Shown here: one piece after another, positions 44,767 to 54,240 of the stretch
How the letters are laid out: each line of letters begins with the position of its first letter
How positions within the stretch are numbered: position 1 is the stretch's first letter
DNA from: Methyloligella halotolerans
Lineage (GTDB): Bacteria > Pseudomonadota > Alphaproteobacteria > Rhizobiales > Methyloligellaceae
Assembly (NCBI RefSeq): GCF_001708935.1
Contig: NZ_MASI01000001.1
Location: forward strand, 434,001 to 498,000
Direction: 5' to 3'
Length of the DNA stretch: 64,000 nt
Made by a program: the position numbers and the translations under genes
The notes under the pieces: model-generated
What the model was told of the DNA's origin: nothing
Databases searched by the model: none
Seen by the model: only the letters and a program-made list of their open reading frames with translations

Positions 44767-44806
44767 ACAAATCGTCCCCTCGCCAGCGCGGCGATCACGA
44801 ATGTTA

Positions 44807-45649
44807 TCAGTCCAGCAGGTCTAGCAGCCTGTCCCGCATCGCGTCGTCGTCGAAAAACATCGTCTCGACCATTTCGACGTATTGCTCCTTCTCCTCAGGC
44901 TCGTGATCATAGCCCTTGCGGACCTGAAGCTTCGTCTCAATAGCTTCGATCCACTCGGGGATGGGATCCAGACCGAGGAAGTCACAAAGCCTAGCCAAAA
45001 AACCTCCGTCCATCTCCTTCTCTGTGAAGGTCAAGACCGCAGCCCGATGCTGAGTTAGATTCCGGATGATCTCCAATATTATGCGCGTCAGGTCCATCTT
45101 GGTGGGATCGGGATCGGAGGTCAGGTGGCGGAATTTGTCCCTCAGGTTAGACCTTGCGCAGTCGAGGGGCCGCCGGATCGGGAGCAGGAAGCGTACCTGC
45201 GGATACCGCGCGGTGAACTCTGCCGGGCCAATCCCCAAGCGCTCCATGTGGTTTGTAACCCGCATGGAGTCTTTCCAGTAAAGCGTACGGATGTTTGGGG
45301 TCAAAACCGCATCGCCGTTGAATCGCTCGTAGAGCGACCGCATGGCGGCATCGTCGAAGGCATGGGACAGCCGGATGTCGCCGCCAACCTTCCCCCGTTC
45401 GCCGCCGAAGCTATGGTCTACCGCGGCCTTCAGGAATTGTTCGAGATCCCCCTTCCAGAAGAAATCGAGACGACGGTCTTCCAGCATCCAGGATGCGGCG
45501 TGATTAAGCACAAGGCACTGCGGATGGGTCGCCAGGATCGCCGCGGTCAGCGTCGTGAGATTGCGGTACGGCCCCAAAGGGATGCCGATGGTCGAGATAT
45601 TCGAAGCGACGTCTGGGACCGAGGAGGCGAGCGCATTCACTTCAGCCAT
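44807..45649 (-). CDS. Sulfotransferase-like protein with degenerate P-loop
   Basis: The 280-residue protein keeps the sulfotransferase layout. A strand and loop sit where the phosphosulfate site should be, but with IGIPLGPYRNLTTLTAAIL rather than PKSGTT. A plausible 3'-phosphate segment follows (VRFLLPIRRPLDCARSNLRDKF), then TFTEKEMDGGFLARLCDFLGLDP near the end. It may be a divergent or inactive sulfotransferase, or bind another ligand. A GGAG three bases before the ATG and a perfect inverted repeat just upstream mark its leader. It is the first gene of the minus-strand run. Confidence 0.65.
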   Translation of the reverse strand: MAEVNALASSVPDVASNISTIGIPLGPYRNLTTLTAAILATHPQCLVLNHAASWMLEDRRLDFFWKGDLEQFLKAAVDHSFGGERGKVGGDIRLSHAFDDAAMRSLYERFNGDAVLTPNIRTLYWKDSMRVTNHMERLGIGPAEFTARYPQVRFLLPIRRPLDCARSNLRDKFRHLTSDPDPTKMDLTRIILEIIRNLTQHRAAVLTFTEKEMDGGFLARLCDFLGLDPIPEWIEAIETKLQVRKGYDHEPEEKEQYVEMVETMFFDDDAMRDRLLDLLD

Positions 45650-45653
45650 ACTC

Positions 45654-45676
45654 CAATTAAACTCAACTCTTAATTG
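45654..45676. promoter_or_regulatory. Inverted repeat in the leader of the minus-strand glycan run
   Basis: CAATTAA (45654-45660) and TTAATTG (45670-45676) are perfect arms with a 9-base spacer. The repeat ends five bases before the start of the first gene of the long minus-strand run and its left arm touches the ribosome binding site, so it could be an operator or an RNA hairpin limiting translation. Confidence 0.5.
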
Positions 45677-45937
45677 AGCGGGCTAATGAGCTGTTATACC
45701 CAGACGCCACAACCAATCTTCACGTGCAGATTTGCCACTTTCACCCGTAACAGGATGAAAATTTGTACTTTGTACGGATGGTTCCCGGGAATCGTTGTAC
45801 GGCGATGGTCGCGTTGCCAAGGTATCTGCAAGAGGCTAAGTAGGAATTCAGCTCTCACCGCGATACTCGTGCGCTTTCGACGGCATTGACGACAGGCGCT
45901 AGGGGCGAGCAGAGCACGGGTCAGTGGGGAAGTGTTC

Positions 45938-47094
45938 ATGCATGTGCTGATTTTGGGTGGAGATGGATTCTGCGGCTGGCCGACAGCACTCCATCTCTCC
46001 AGTCGAGGCTGGGACGTCACCATCGTCGACAACCTTTCGCGGCGTAATATCGACAACGAGCTAGAAGCGGAATCTCTCACCCCGATCCGGCCGGCTGGAC
46101 AAAGGCTCGCAGCCTGGCAGGAGCTGACGGGACGGGAGATCGCGTTTCATCGCTTCGATGTTGCGGAGAATTATCATCGCCTTCTCACGCTGCTCAGCGA
46201 GACCAAGCCCGACGCATCGTGCATTTCGCCGAGCAGCGCGCCGCGCCCTACTCCATGAAGTCTTCCTGGCACAAGCGCTACACGGTCTCCAACAACCTGA
46301 ACGCGACCAACAACGTGCTCGCTGCCGTCGTGGAATCGGGCATCGACACCCATGTGGTGCATCTCGGCACGATGGGGGTTTACGGCTACGGCACCGCAGG
46401 CATGCGCATTCCTGAAGGGTATCTTGAGGTCAAGCTCGATACCGAGGATGGACGCGAGGTGCGCAAGGAGATCCTCTACCCAAGCGATCCGGGTTCGATC
46501 TACCACATGACCAAAACCCAGGATCAGCTGCTCTTCGCGTTCTACAACAAGAACGACAAGGTGAAGGTGACGGACCTCCACCAGGGTATCGTGTGGGGAA
46601 CCCAGACCGAAGAAACCAAGATGGACGAACGGCTCATAAACCGGTTCGACTACGATGGCGATTACGGGACGGTCCTCAACCGGTTCCTGATGCAGGCGGC
46701 CATCGGCTATCCCCTCACCGTTCACGGCACGGGCGGCCAGACGCGGGCTTTCATCCACATCCAAGACACGGTGCGGTGCGTCCAGCTCGCCATCGAGAAC
46801 CCGCCCCAATCGGGGGAGCGCGTGCGGATCATCAATCAGATGACCGAGACCCACCGGGTGCGCGAGCTGGCCGAGATGATCTGCGAACTCACCGGCGCCA
46901 CGATCGACAATCTCGACAATCCGCGCAAGGAAGCGCCTGAGAACGACCTTTACGTCGCCAACGAGACATTCCTGTCGCTTGGCCTGGAGCCCACCACCTT
47001 GCAGAGCGGGCTCCTTCAGGAAGTGCAGGACGTGGCCAAAAGATACGCGGATCGTTGCGACCTCTCCAAGATCCCCTGCCGGTCGCTTTGGTAA
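45938..47094 (+). pseudogene. sqdB: UDP-sulfoquinovose synthase homologue SqdB, interrupted by a one-base frameshift
   Basis: From ATG 45938 (GGGGAAG upstream) the frame gives the SqdB N-terminus: MHVLILGGDGFCGWPTALHL, a Rossmann NAD site, and VDNLSRRNIDNELEAESLTP. At 46211-46218 (GAC GC ATC) one base is missing. The next frame continues IVHFAEQRAAPYSMKSSWHK, HLGTMGVYGYGTAGMRIPEG, YHMTKTQDQLLFAFY (catalytic Tyr/Lys), and the long signature around FDYDGDYGTVLNRFLMQAAI, ending SKIPCRSLW. SqdB combines UDP-glucose and sulfite to UDP-sulfoquinovose. No sqdC, sqdD or sqdX accompanies it; it sits in a glycan island. Confidence 0.88.
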
Positions 47095-47118
47095 TGGCCG
47101 TTTACGGAGCCTAACGTC

Positions 47119-48045
47119 ATGCGACTGCTCGTGACAGGCGGTGCCGGCTTCGTCGGCACCAATCTGATCCATTATTTGTCGGAGCGCGGCGGCTTCGAAA
47201 TCTGCGCGCTGGATAACGAGAGCTTAGGCCGGCGGGAAAACTTGGCCCCCTACGACATCGAGTTCGTCAAAGGCGATATCCGAGACGTGGATGCTCTCGA
47301 CCGGGTTCTGCCCGGCAAGGACGCCATCGTGCATCTCGCGGCCGACACCCGGGTCATCGATTCCATCGAGAATCCGGACGAGAACTTCGACGTGAACGTG
47401 CTCGGCACCTTCCGTCTCCTACAGGCCGCCCGGCGCCACGGTGTCGGCCGGATCGTGAATGCCTCGACGGGTGGTGCGATCCTGGGTGAAGCGCCCCCAC
47501 CGGTGCATGAGGAGATGGTCGCCCGGCCCTCGTCGCCGTATGGGGCCTCCAAGCTCGCCGTCGAGGGATATCTGTCCGCCTTCAGCGAAAGCTATGGCCT
47601 GGCGGCGACATCCCTCCGCTTCTCGAATATTTATGGGCCGCGCTCCTTCCATAAGGGAAGCGTGGTCGCCCATTTCATCAAGCAGATCCTGGCCGGGAAG
47701 CCGCTCGTCGTTTACGGCGACGGCAGCCAGGTACGTGACTACCTCTATACCGGCGATCTCATGGACGGTATCCATGCAGCCCTTACCGCGGAAAAGAGCG
47801 GCGTGTTCCAGCTCGGAAGCGGCAAGCCAACCACGCTGAACGAGCTCATCGGCGTGCTCAAGGAGGTCAGCGGCGAGCCCGATCTGCAGGTGCGCTACGA
47901 GGATTTCCGGGCCGGCGAAATCCACACCACATGGTGCGACATCGGCAAGGCGCGACGAGAACTGGGCTTCAGTGCCGACACCGGGTTGAAGGACGGGGTC
48001 ACCGCGACCTGGGCGTGGTTCCGGGAGCAGACCGGCGAGAGTTAG
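47119..48045 (+). CDS. NAD-dependent epimerase/dehydratase (GalE-like)
   Basis: The 308-residue extended SDR has GGAGFVGTNLIHYLSERGG (NAD site), IVHLAADTRVIDSIENPDENF, the catalytic SSPYGASKLAVEGY (YxxxK), and LRFSNIYGPRS. It probably epimerises or dehydrates a nucleotide sugar such as UDP-glucose/UDP-GlcNAc for the surface glycan. Its substrate cannot be told from sequence. It lies 24 bp after sqdB on the same strand, and its stop overlaps that of the convergent sulfotransferase gene (TTAG). Confidence 0.85.
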   Translation: MRLLVTGGAGFVGTNLIHYLSERGGFEICALDNESLGRRENLAPYDIEFVKGDIRDVDALDRVLPGKDAIVHLAADTRVIDSIENPDENFDVNVLGTFRLLQAARRHGVGRIVNASTGGAILGEAPPPVHEEMVARPSSPYGASKLAVEGYLSAFSESYGLAATSLRFSNIYGPRSFHKGSVVAHFIKQILAGKPLVVYGDGSQVRDYLYTGDLMDGIHAALTAEKSGVFQLGSGKPTTLNELIGVLKEVSGEPDLQVRYEDFRAGEIHTTWCDIGKARRELGFSADTGLKDGVTATWAWFREQTGES

Positions 48046-48656
48046 AAACTGTAGCCGAAGGCCTCGATATCCGCGGCATAGACTTCGGCGACGGCATCTC
48101 GCCCTGCCGGCGAATAGCACTCCTGGTACGGAGGGTGCTTCCCCGGATTGACATGGGGCACCTCGGGCATGGGCAAGCCGAGCCTTTCGCTCAGGGCCAT
48201 CACCTCTTCGGACAGGTTTTCGAACCGGATCAGGTGGTCGCACAGGACTTCCCGTTCCTCGACACGACCGACCCAGTGCATCTGAGGCTTGAAGAACTTG
48301 TGCTCGGCCAGGCTGCCGATGTCCTGGGCGAAGGCGTCGAAGTCGCCGCCGTATTTCGCGAGATACTCGTCGCGGAAGGCCTGGTCGAACTGGTTCGAAC
48401 CGCCCTTATCCAGATAGAAGAATGCGGAGACCGCGCGGTCCCACGGGTTCCTGATCACGGAGAACTTGTAGTAGTCGTCGAACCAGTCGCGGTCCGTATA
48501 TTTGGTGATCGACTGATGGTCGAACGGGTCTTCGATCCACTCCAGCTCGCCCTTGTAATAGCGTCCCAGCTCGGGCAGCCCGAAAAGACTCTTGATCGTT
48601 CGTCCGGCCGTCTTCGGGATGTGGATGAAGACGCAGTGATGCTTATGGGAAATCAT
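48042..48656 (-). CDS. Sulfotransferase family 2 protein
   Basis: The 204-residue protein has the carbohydrate-sulfotransferase (Sulfotransfer_2) landmarks: CVFIHIPKTAGRTIKSLFG (5'-phosphosulfate site) and YYKFSVIRNPWDRAVSAFFYL (3'-phosphate site), then FDAFAQDIGSL and LIRFENLSEEVMALSERLGL. Relatives sulfate polysaccharides. Its ATG overlaps the stop of the upstream sugar-transferase-like gene (ATGA), so the two are translationally coupled. Its stop overlaps that of the convergent epimerase. Confidence 0.88.
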   Translation of the reverse strand: MISHKHHCVFIHIPKTAGRTIKSLFGLPELGRYYKGELEWIEDPFDHQSITKYTDRDWFDDYYKFSVIRNPWDRAVSAFFYLDKGGSNQFDQAFRDEYLAKYGGDFDAFAQDIGSLAEHKFFKPQMHWVGRVEEREVLCDHLIRFENLSEEVMALSERLGLPMPEVPHVNPGKHPPYQECYSPAGRDAVAEVYAADIEAFGYSF

Positions 48657-50183
48657 ACGGGATGTGCCTCGAGCTTCTCGTCGCTGGTTCGTTCCGTCGC
48701 CGGACGATCCCTCCGCTCGATGAACCAGCAGTCCTGGTCGCGCAGAACGGTCTCGATGTCTTCGGCGTTCTTCTGGGACAGAGGATGCCTCACATAGGCA
48801 TCCGTTTTCTCCTCGACGTCGTTTGGAAGACGCTGAACCTGCGCGTGGGGGAGGATCGCCACGCTGATACGTCCAAGATCCTCGCTCTCCGCCGAACCGA
48901 AAATCGGCTCAGCACTGCAGAAGAAGTCCTTCTCTCGGAAGTTGAGGCCATAGGGCTCCTTCACGGTCCATTCCATCTCGAGGCTGAGAAGCCGTTCATT
49001 CAGGCTGATCTGATCGCTGAACTTTCCTTCGCCTTCGGCGAGTTCGGCGAATTCGCGCAGCAATGTCAGCGATGCCGGCGTCGAGCGGAATTGGATAAAT
49101 CCGTAGCAGAGGACGTGGCCCCAGACGGCATGGCAGGACGGGGGCTGAATCGTGCCTTGGGAACTGACGATGTCTGCCTCTAGGGAGTCCATCAACGGAA
49201 ACGGGTCCCGTACCCACACCGCGTCCGCGTCGGAATGGGTAACGTTGAACCCGGCGGCCACCAAAGTTTCGATCACTTTGCGCGCACGGCCCACAAATCG
49301 TTGAGACTGCGCCGTATGGCGTATGGACGACAGGAACGCCCTCCTTACGCAGCCTGACCGTCAGCTCGCGATCAAGGGCGCAGACCATCACCGGCATTCC
49401 GCCGAGCCGGTCGAGACCGATCAACCAGTTGTCGATGACCTTGGCATAGTCGGAATTGCCGAAGGTGATGATGATGTTGTTGGCCTCGTCCGCTGCGCGG
49501 CTGGCGACCTGAAGCAAAGAGAGATCGTCGGGCAGGATCAGGCTGTCGCGCAATGGCGCGACCTTATGGGGCTTGTAGCGCTGGGCGATGAACCAGGCGG
49601 CCAGCCGGATCGTGATCTTTTCTCGCAGCTCGATTTTTTCTGCTTGGGCCGCCGAGACCTTCTCTATCTCGACTTCCACATGGTCTGCTTGCCGGGCCAA
49701 CCAACGCAGGCACGCGGCAAAATGATCGCTGCGCAGTATGACCCCTGTCAGGGACGGGATGATCCGTTCGTATGGCTGTTTGTATTTTGCCTCAAGTGCG
49801 GTCCCAAGTTCAGCCCAGACAGAGTCCTCTTTCAGGAATCGCCAGAGGTCACGGCTGGGTGTCGCTTCCAGATAGTGGAGCGTGTCGTTCGCGTAGCGCC
49901 CACGGACGATCTGCGCTGGCGAGACAGGCATGACCCCGTTCGGGCCGCCGTCTTCGATGAGCGCCTTACGGCTCAAACCCTTGAGCACGTCCAGGTCGAA
50001 GATCCCCACGAGCTCTGATTTAGGTTTCAAATGGCCGATCGTGCCGCCGCTCCCGCCCTGCTCGCGCGAACCGACAATTGTCACCGCCTCCCGATCACCG
50101 TCTCGAATTTCGACCCCTGGGCCAACGAAATCCTGAGGTCGCGATCCGTTATGGAGGAAGTAGAGCTGGAGATTGGGCTGCAT
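48653..50183 (-). pseudogene. Nucleotide-diphospho-sugar transferase-like protein, frameshifted near 49304
   Basis: The first frame (ATG 50183) encodes about 290 residues of unrecognised sequence and the start of a Nucleotid_trans-type domain (FGNSDYAKVIDNWLIGLDRL, MVCALDRELTVRLRKEGVP, HTPYGAVS). Near 49304 the homology jumps to another frame: QRFVGRARKVIETLVAAGF, HSDADAVWVRDPFPLMDS with the DxD motif, then CYGFIQFRSTPASLTLLREF, ending at 48653. One extra or two missing bases explain the break; repaired, the protein would be about 510 residues. The domain transfers a sugar from a nucleotide donor. It overlaps the sulfotransferase gene by ATGA. Confidence 0.75.
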
Positions 50184-50224
50184 AACTAGTTTCTTGCCGG
50201 GGCTTAGGTGACTTCAGAGGGTCC

Positions 50225-51148
50225 CTATTTCGGGAACACCTTTCGGTAGAGTTCGAGGCCGGTATAGCGCCGCAACCTGTCATGCCTTTCGCTGAGTTCG
50301 TGTCTCAGCTTCCTTTCTTTCTGCAAGGCCTGCTCCGCCGAGTTGTAGCGCTTTCGCGCCTGCTGAAGTTCCGCCCGCAGCCTCGCGGCTTCGCCGATCG
50401 CGCTGTTGCCGTCTGTCACGTTGGCGCAAAAGGCGCCATAGGCTGCAACCTCGTTCTCATCGAGCTCACTGCTGGAGTAGCCAGCAAGGCGCATGGCCGG
50501 GCCGCTATAGAGCTCGAACAGGGCCAGCTCTTCCTCCGAAAACTGGTTGGCAAAATTCCCGGATTTACCGGACCCGAAGAAGTTCGGCGCAGACTCTTTG
50601 AAGGAATTGAAGTCGGGAAACGGCTCGCGGGACCGACCGCGTCCGATGCTTTCTGCGAGGCGGTCCGCCAAGCTATACGGGTCTGCGGTGATCTCCTCGA
50701 ATCTGAAAAACTGAATCCGGTCGAAAACCGCTTGGCGCCAGCGATGGACATGATTGCCCCAGAAGCCGAAGGGGACCTTGCCGGCGATGACATCTTCCAG
50801 GGAGGTCGCGGGCAGGCCGGCCACCCGGTGGAGATATTTCAGATATGAAGTCGTGGCGTCGCGGCCGTCGCGCGAGACGTAGATGACCTCGTCGCTGCCC
50901 TGCATGTACTCACACGGCAGGTCGTGGGTTTTTACGACATGAATTTCGCGATCATGCCGCAGCGCATCCAGGTCTAGGGTGCCCTTGTCGCCCTGCATAT
51001 GGCCGACAAGATCTCCCAGTCCCTCGTTCGCACCGATATCACGGTGATCTCCATGGATCGAATAGCTTTGGAGGTCGAAATAGTGCTTGAGGACCGAGCG
51101 GAAGAAGGTGTTGCCGCTGCGCGGATAAGAGGCGAGCCAGATAATCAT
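50225..51148 (-). CDS. Sulfotransferase-domain protein with C-terminal coiled coil
   Basis: The 307-residue protein starts directly with the phosphosulfate loop WLASYPRSGNTFFRSVLKHY and has the 3'-phosphate segment EVIYVSRDGRDATTSYLKYL and a conserved FWGNHVHRWRQ region. After residue about 245 a charged coiled coil follows (RLRAELQQARKRYNSAEQAL), which may dock it to partners. It should use PAPS to sulfate a glycan or lipid-linked acceptor. It is upstream of the frameshifted sugar-transferase-like gene by 41 bp, same strand. Confidence 0.88.
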   Translation of the reverse strand: MIIWLASYPRSGNTFFRSVLKHYFDLQSYSIHGDHRDIGANEGLGDLVGHMQGDKGTLDLDALRHDREIHVVKTHDLPCEYMQGSDEVIYVSRDGRDATTSYLKYLHRVAGLPATSLEDVIAGKVPFGFWGNHVHRWRQAVFDRIQFFRFEEITADPYSLADRLAESIGRGRSREPFPDFNSFKESAPNFFGSGKSGNFANQFSEEELALFELYSGPAMRLAGYSSSELDENEVAAYGAFCANVTDGNSAIGEAARLRAELQQARKRYNSAEQALQKERKLRHELSERHDRLRRYTGLELYRKVFPK

Positions 51149-51274
51149 TGTACAGCCGAAACAACGGTAACCACTCGGCTGCCATAGCTAGGTGTCGACG
51201 GAATAGCAACTCGTAATCGACCGATCAGTGCGGCACACGATGGGCCCAAACAGACCTCGCCCGCCCATCGGGGT

Positions 51275-51979
51275 TTAGGCCCTGGCGGTCTTCCGCAACG
51301 CCACGAGCAGGCTAACGCTCTGCGAACGTTGGCGCTTCTCGATCAGCGCCGGCGCGACCCTGCCCCATTGATACATGATGTTGTCGGGATTGCTGGCCAT
51401 GTCGCAGGTAAAAACGACCGGGCCATCATAGATTGCGCCGACCGGCTCGAGGTCCGGATGATCGAGCCACGCCCGATAAGCATCATAGCGATGCCGCGCT
51501 TCAGGCGTCGGCTCATCGCTGAGATAGAGATCGATCGCGTGGAGCCAAAGGCCGCCGTCCTTGAGCGCATCCACCCCCTCATCGAGAAAGTCGGTCAGCT
51601 TCGGGCTTGGCACGTGCTCCACGACCGAAACCGAGAATAGAATGTCGAAGCTCTGTTTGGGCAAAAGCCCCGTCCGCTCGCCCAGGAACGCGTGCAGGTT
51701 CTTCACATTGCGCACGCGGATCTCGCGGTTCGGCCCACCGTCCACGCCTTCGAATTTCTCGACGTTGAAACAGGTATTCTTCTTGGCAAGCACCGGGAGG
51801 ATGCGGGACTTGCCGCCGCCAATCTCCGCGATCGTCTTCTGCTCGGCGTCCTTCAGTTGATCGAAAACCGCCAGGTCCTGTATCGATTTGAGGTGGAATG
51901 CCTCCGTTTCGGAGACCGCCTTGTTCAAACCGCGGTCCCATGCGTCCCAGAGATAGGATTTTCGTATGAAGTCAAACAT
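51275..51979 (-). CDS. Class I SAM-dependent methyltransferase-like protein
   Basis: The 234-residue protein has a Rossmann-type SAM site (KTIAEIGGGKSRILPVLAKK, where the glycine-rich loop reads EIGGG), an acidic residue after strand 2 (CFNVEKFEGVDGG), and the strand-4 region QSFDILFSVSVVEHVPSPKLTDFLDE followed by ALKDGGLWLHAIDLY. This fits a Methyltransf_11-like enzyme, probably acting on a sugar or glycan terminus given the context. It is divergent from gmd. Confidence 0.7.
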   Translation of the reverse strand: MFDFIRKSYLWDAWDRGLNKAVSETEAFHLKSIQDLAVFDQLKDAEQKTIAEIGGGKSRILPVLAKKNTCFNVEKFEGVDGGPNREIRVRNVKNLHAFLGERTGLLPKQSFDILFSVSVVEHVPSPKLTDFLDEGVDALKDGGLWLHAIDLYLSDEPTPEARHRYDAYRAWLDHPDLEPVGAIYDGPVVFTCDMASNPDNIMYQWGRVAPALIEKRQRSQSVSLLVALRKTARA

Positions 51980-52165
51980 CCGCTCGCGCCCATCGACGAC
52001 TGAACGTTGTTCTCTGCTATTTGCATTCCATCCGGGAGCCCGCTAAGAGGCTGCGGACGCTGATCAGTAGTGCTTCGGAGAACAACGATCCGGCCATAGG
52101 CTCCCTTCCCACAGGGCGCCCTCGATAGGTTCGTAACGCTCCAATGTGAAAGTTAGACAACACTC

Positions 52166-53239
52166 ATGACAAACGGCAAAACCGCGCTGATCACCGGCGT
52201 TACCGGTCAGGACGGCGCCTATCTCTCGCGCCTTCTGTTGGAAAAGGGCTATCAGGTCCACGGAATCAAGCGGCGCTCCTCGTCCTTCAACACGGAGCGG
52301 ATCGACGATCTCTACGAAGATCCCCACGAGCACGAGACGCGGTTCCATCTCCATTATGGCGACCTCACCGACGCGACGAATCTGATCCGTCTCATTCAGG
52401 AGACCCAGCCCGACGAGATCTACAATCTCGCGGCTCAAAGCCATGTGCAGGTCAGCTTCGAGACTCCCGAATACACCGGCAACGCGGACGCCCTCGGCAC
52501 CTTGCGCATGCTGGAAGCCCTTCGAATCCTTGGACTGGAGGACTCGGTCCGGTTCTATCAGGCCTCAACGTCGGAGCTTTACGGGAAGGTGCAGGAGACT
52601 CCTCAGAAGGAGACGACCCCCTTCTATCCGCGCTCGCCTTATGCAGCAGCGAAGCTCTACGCCTACTGGATCACAGTGAACTATCGGGAGGCTTACGGCA
52701 TCCACGCGTCGAACGGCATCCTGTTCAACCATGAGAGCCCGATGCGCGGCGAGACCTTCGTCACCCGGAAGATCACGCGGGCGGTGGCCGGCATCGAAGC
52801 CGGGCTGCAGTCGACCATCTTTCTCGGCAACCTCGATGCAAAGCGCGACTGGGGCCACGCCCAGGACTATGTCGAGGGCATGTGGCGGATCGTGCAGCAC
52901 GATAAACCCGACGATTTCGTCCTTGCCACCGGCGAGACCCATTCGGTGCGGGAATTCGTCGAGCTGGCATTCGCCGAAGTCGGACGAGAGATCGTCTGGG
53001 AAGGTCAGGGGGTCGAGGAAGTCGGCAAGGATGCGACGTCAGGAGACGTGCTTGTGCGCATCGATCCGAAATATTTCCGGCCGACGGAGGTCGAGCTTCT
53101 GTTGGGCGACCCTTCCAAGGCCAAGGCGAAACTCGGCTGGCAGTCTACGACGCCCTTCGAGCAGCTTGTGAGAGACATGGTGGCGTCCGACCGAGCTCTT
53201 GTCGCACGGGAAAGCTGGCGGAATGACCGGTCCGGCTGA
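52166..53239 (+). CDS. gmd: GDP-mannose 4,6-dehydratase
   Basis: The 357-residue enzyme has [30 protein letters not shown] (NADP site and Gmd-specific RRSSS), [33 protein letters not shown], the catalytic YAAAK, and [16 protein letters not shown]. It converts GDP-D-mannose, made by the ManC encoded in this island, to GDP-4-keto-6-deoxymannose. With Fcl at 55298 it gives GDP-L-fucose. Two sulfotransferase-family genes lie between gmd and fcl. Confidence 0.96.
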   Translation: MTNGKTALITGVTGQDGAYLSRLLLEKGYQVHGIKRRSSSFNTERIDDLYEDPHEHETRFHLHYGDLTDATNLIRLIQETQPDEIYNLAAQSHVQVSFETPEYTGNADALGTLRMLEALRILGLEDSVRFYQASTSELYGKVQETPQKETTPFYPRSPYAAAKLYAYWITVNYREAYGIHASNGILFNHESPMRGETFVTRKITRAVAGIEAGLQSTIFLGNLDAKRDWGHAQDYVEGMWRIVQHDKPDDFVLATGETHSVREFVELAFAEVGREIVWEGQGVEEVGKDATSGDVLVRIDPKYFRPTEVELLLGDPSKAKAKLGWQSTTPFEQLVRDMVASDRALVARESWRNDRSG

Positions 53240-53305
53240 TCGCCGGCAGCCCATTGAGCTAAAAGCCATCCGCGCCCAAAGCCATCCCGCTGAAAGATAT
53301 CTGCC

Positions 53306-54163
53306 ATGAGCTGGCTCATCGCCAACGGGGCGCCTAAAAGCGGCAGCACTTGGATCTTTCAGCTGCTGCAATCTACGGGCGCTTACGCCCCCCTGCCTGG
53401 GGAGCTTCAGGATCCGGATTGGGTGAATCCTTCGGTGGCCGAGGCGAAGCTGGATCGTGCGGTCGAACTTCTCGGCATGAGCAGCGAGCGTTATGCCACC
53501 AAGCAGCACTGGCCGACCCCGCTTCCGCTCTCCACAGGAACGGGACTGAAAGGCAGTGCCCTAATCCGGCGTGCCCGGCAGTTGAAGCGGCGCCTTGCCA
53601 ACAAGCAAAAGATGCGGCGCTACGCCCGCCTCCTCCCAGAACCTGGCGTTCAGGTCTGCAACATCATCCGCGATGTCCGGGATGTCGCCGTATCGCTCTA
53701 TCATCATGAGCAGCGACGGGCCGAGTGCGACCAGGACATTTCCACATTCCTGGCGCGTCATGGGCGGGAGTTGGTGACCAACACGATCGCCTACCATCGC
53801 TACTGGATCGGATCGCCACTCAGGACGCGCGACAACTATTTCATCACCTCATATGAGTTCCTGATCGACGATGTCGAGGCGGCAGCCGACCAGCTTTTCG
53901 ATTTTGCGGGCCTGGCGGCAGATCCGGAAATGCGGTCCCGCGCGATCGAAAAGGGGTCTTTCGAGAGCAAGAAAGTCAAAGGGCCCGGCGAGTTCTTCCG
54001 CAAGGGTCAGGCGATGGCGTTCGCCGACGAGATCAGCGCGTCGGAGGCCGAACGGCTGCTTACGCTCGCCGAGCGCGGCGGATTGCTGGGGGTGAAGCGC
54101 GCGATCGCAGACTTCAATCCGATCCTGAAGCCTTATCTCGAAATGACCGATATCGGCCTCTAA
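53306..54163 (+). CDS. Sulfotransferase-domain protein
   Basis: The 285-residue protein begins with a classic phosphosulfate loop, LIANGAPKSGSTWIFQLLQS, and carries the 3'-phosphate segment VQVCNIIRDVRDVAVSLYHH. A basic stretch (IRRARQLKRRLANKQKMRRYA) lies between them, and the C-terminal part has KGSFESKKVKGPGEFFRKGQA, resembling the KxFRKGxxGxW end of cytosolic-type sulfotransferases. Located 67 bp after gmd on the same strand, it may sulfate the fucose or another sugar of the exported glycan. Confidence 0.88.
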   Translation: MSWLIANGAPKSGSTWIFQLLQSTGAYAPLPGELQDPDWVNPSVAEAKLDRAVELLGMSSERYATKQHWPTPLPLSTGTGLKGSALIRRARQLKRRLANKQKMRRYARLLPEPGVQVCNIIRDVRDVAVSLYHHEQRRAECDQDISTFLARHGRELVTNTIAYHRYWIGSPLRTRDNYFITSYEFLIDDVEAAADQLFDFAGLAADPEMRSRAIEKGSFESKKVKGPGEFFRKGQAMAFADEISASEAERLLTLAERGGLLGVKRAIADFNPILKPYLEMTDIGL

Positions 54164-54240
54164 GGTGGCCATCGCATTGGCAGGCTCGCAACGCTCCGAC
54201 CTGGGTCTGTGACGTAACGACAAAACTAAGATGAAGCGTA

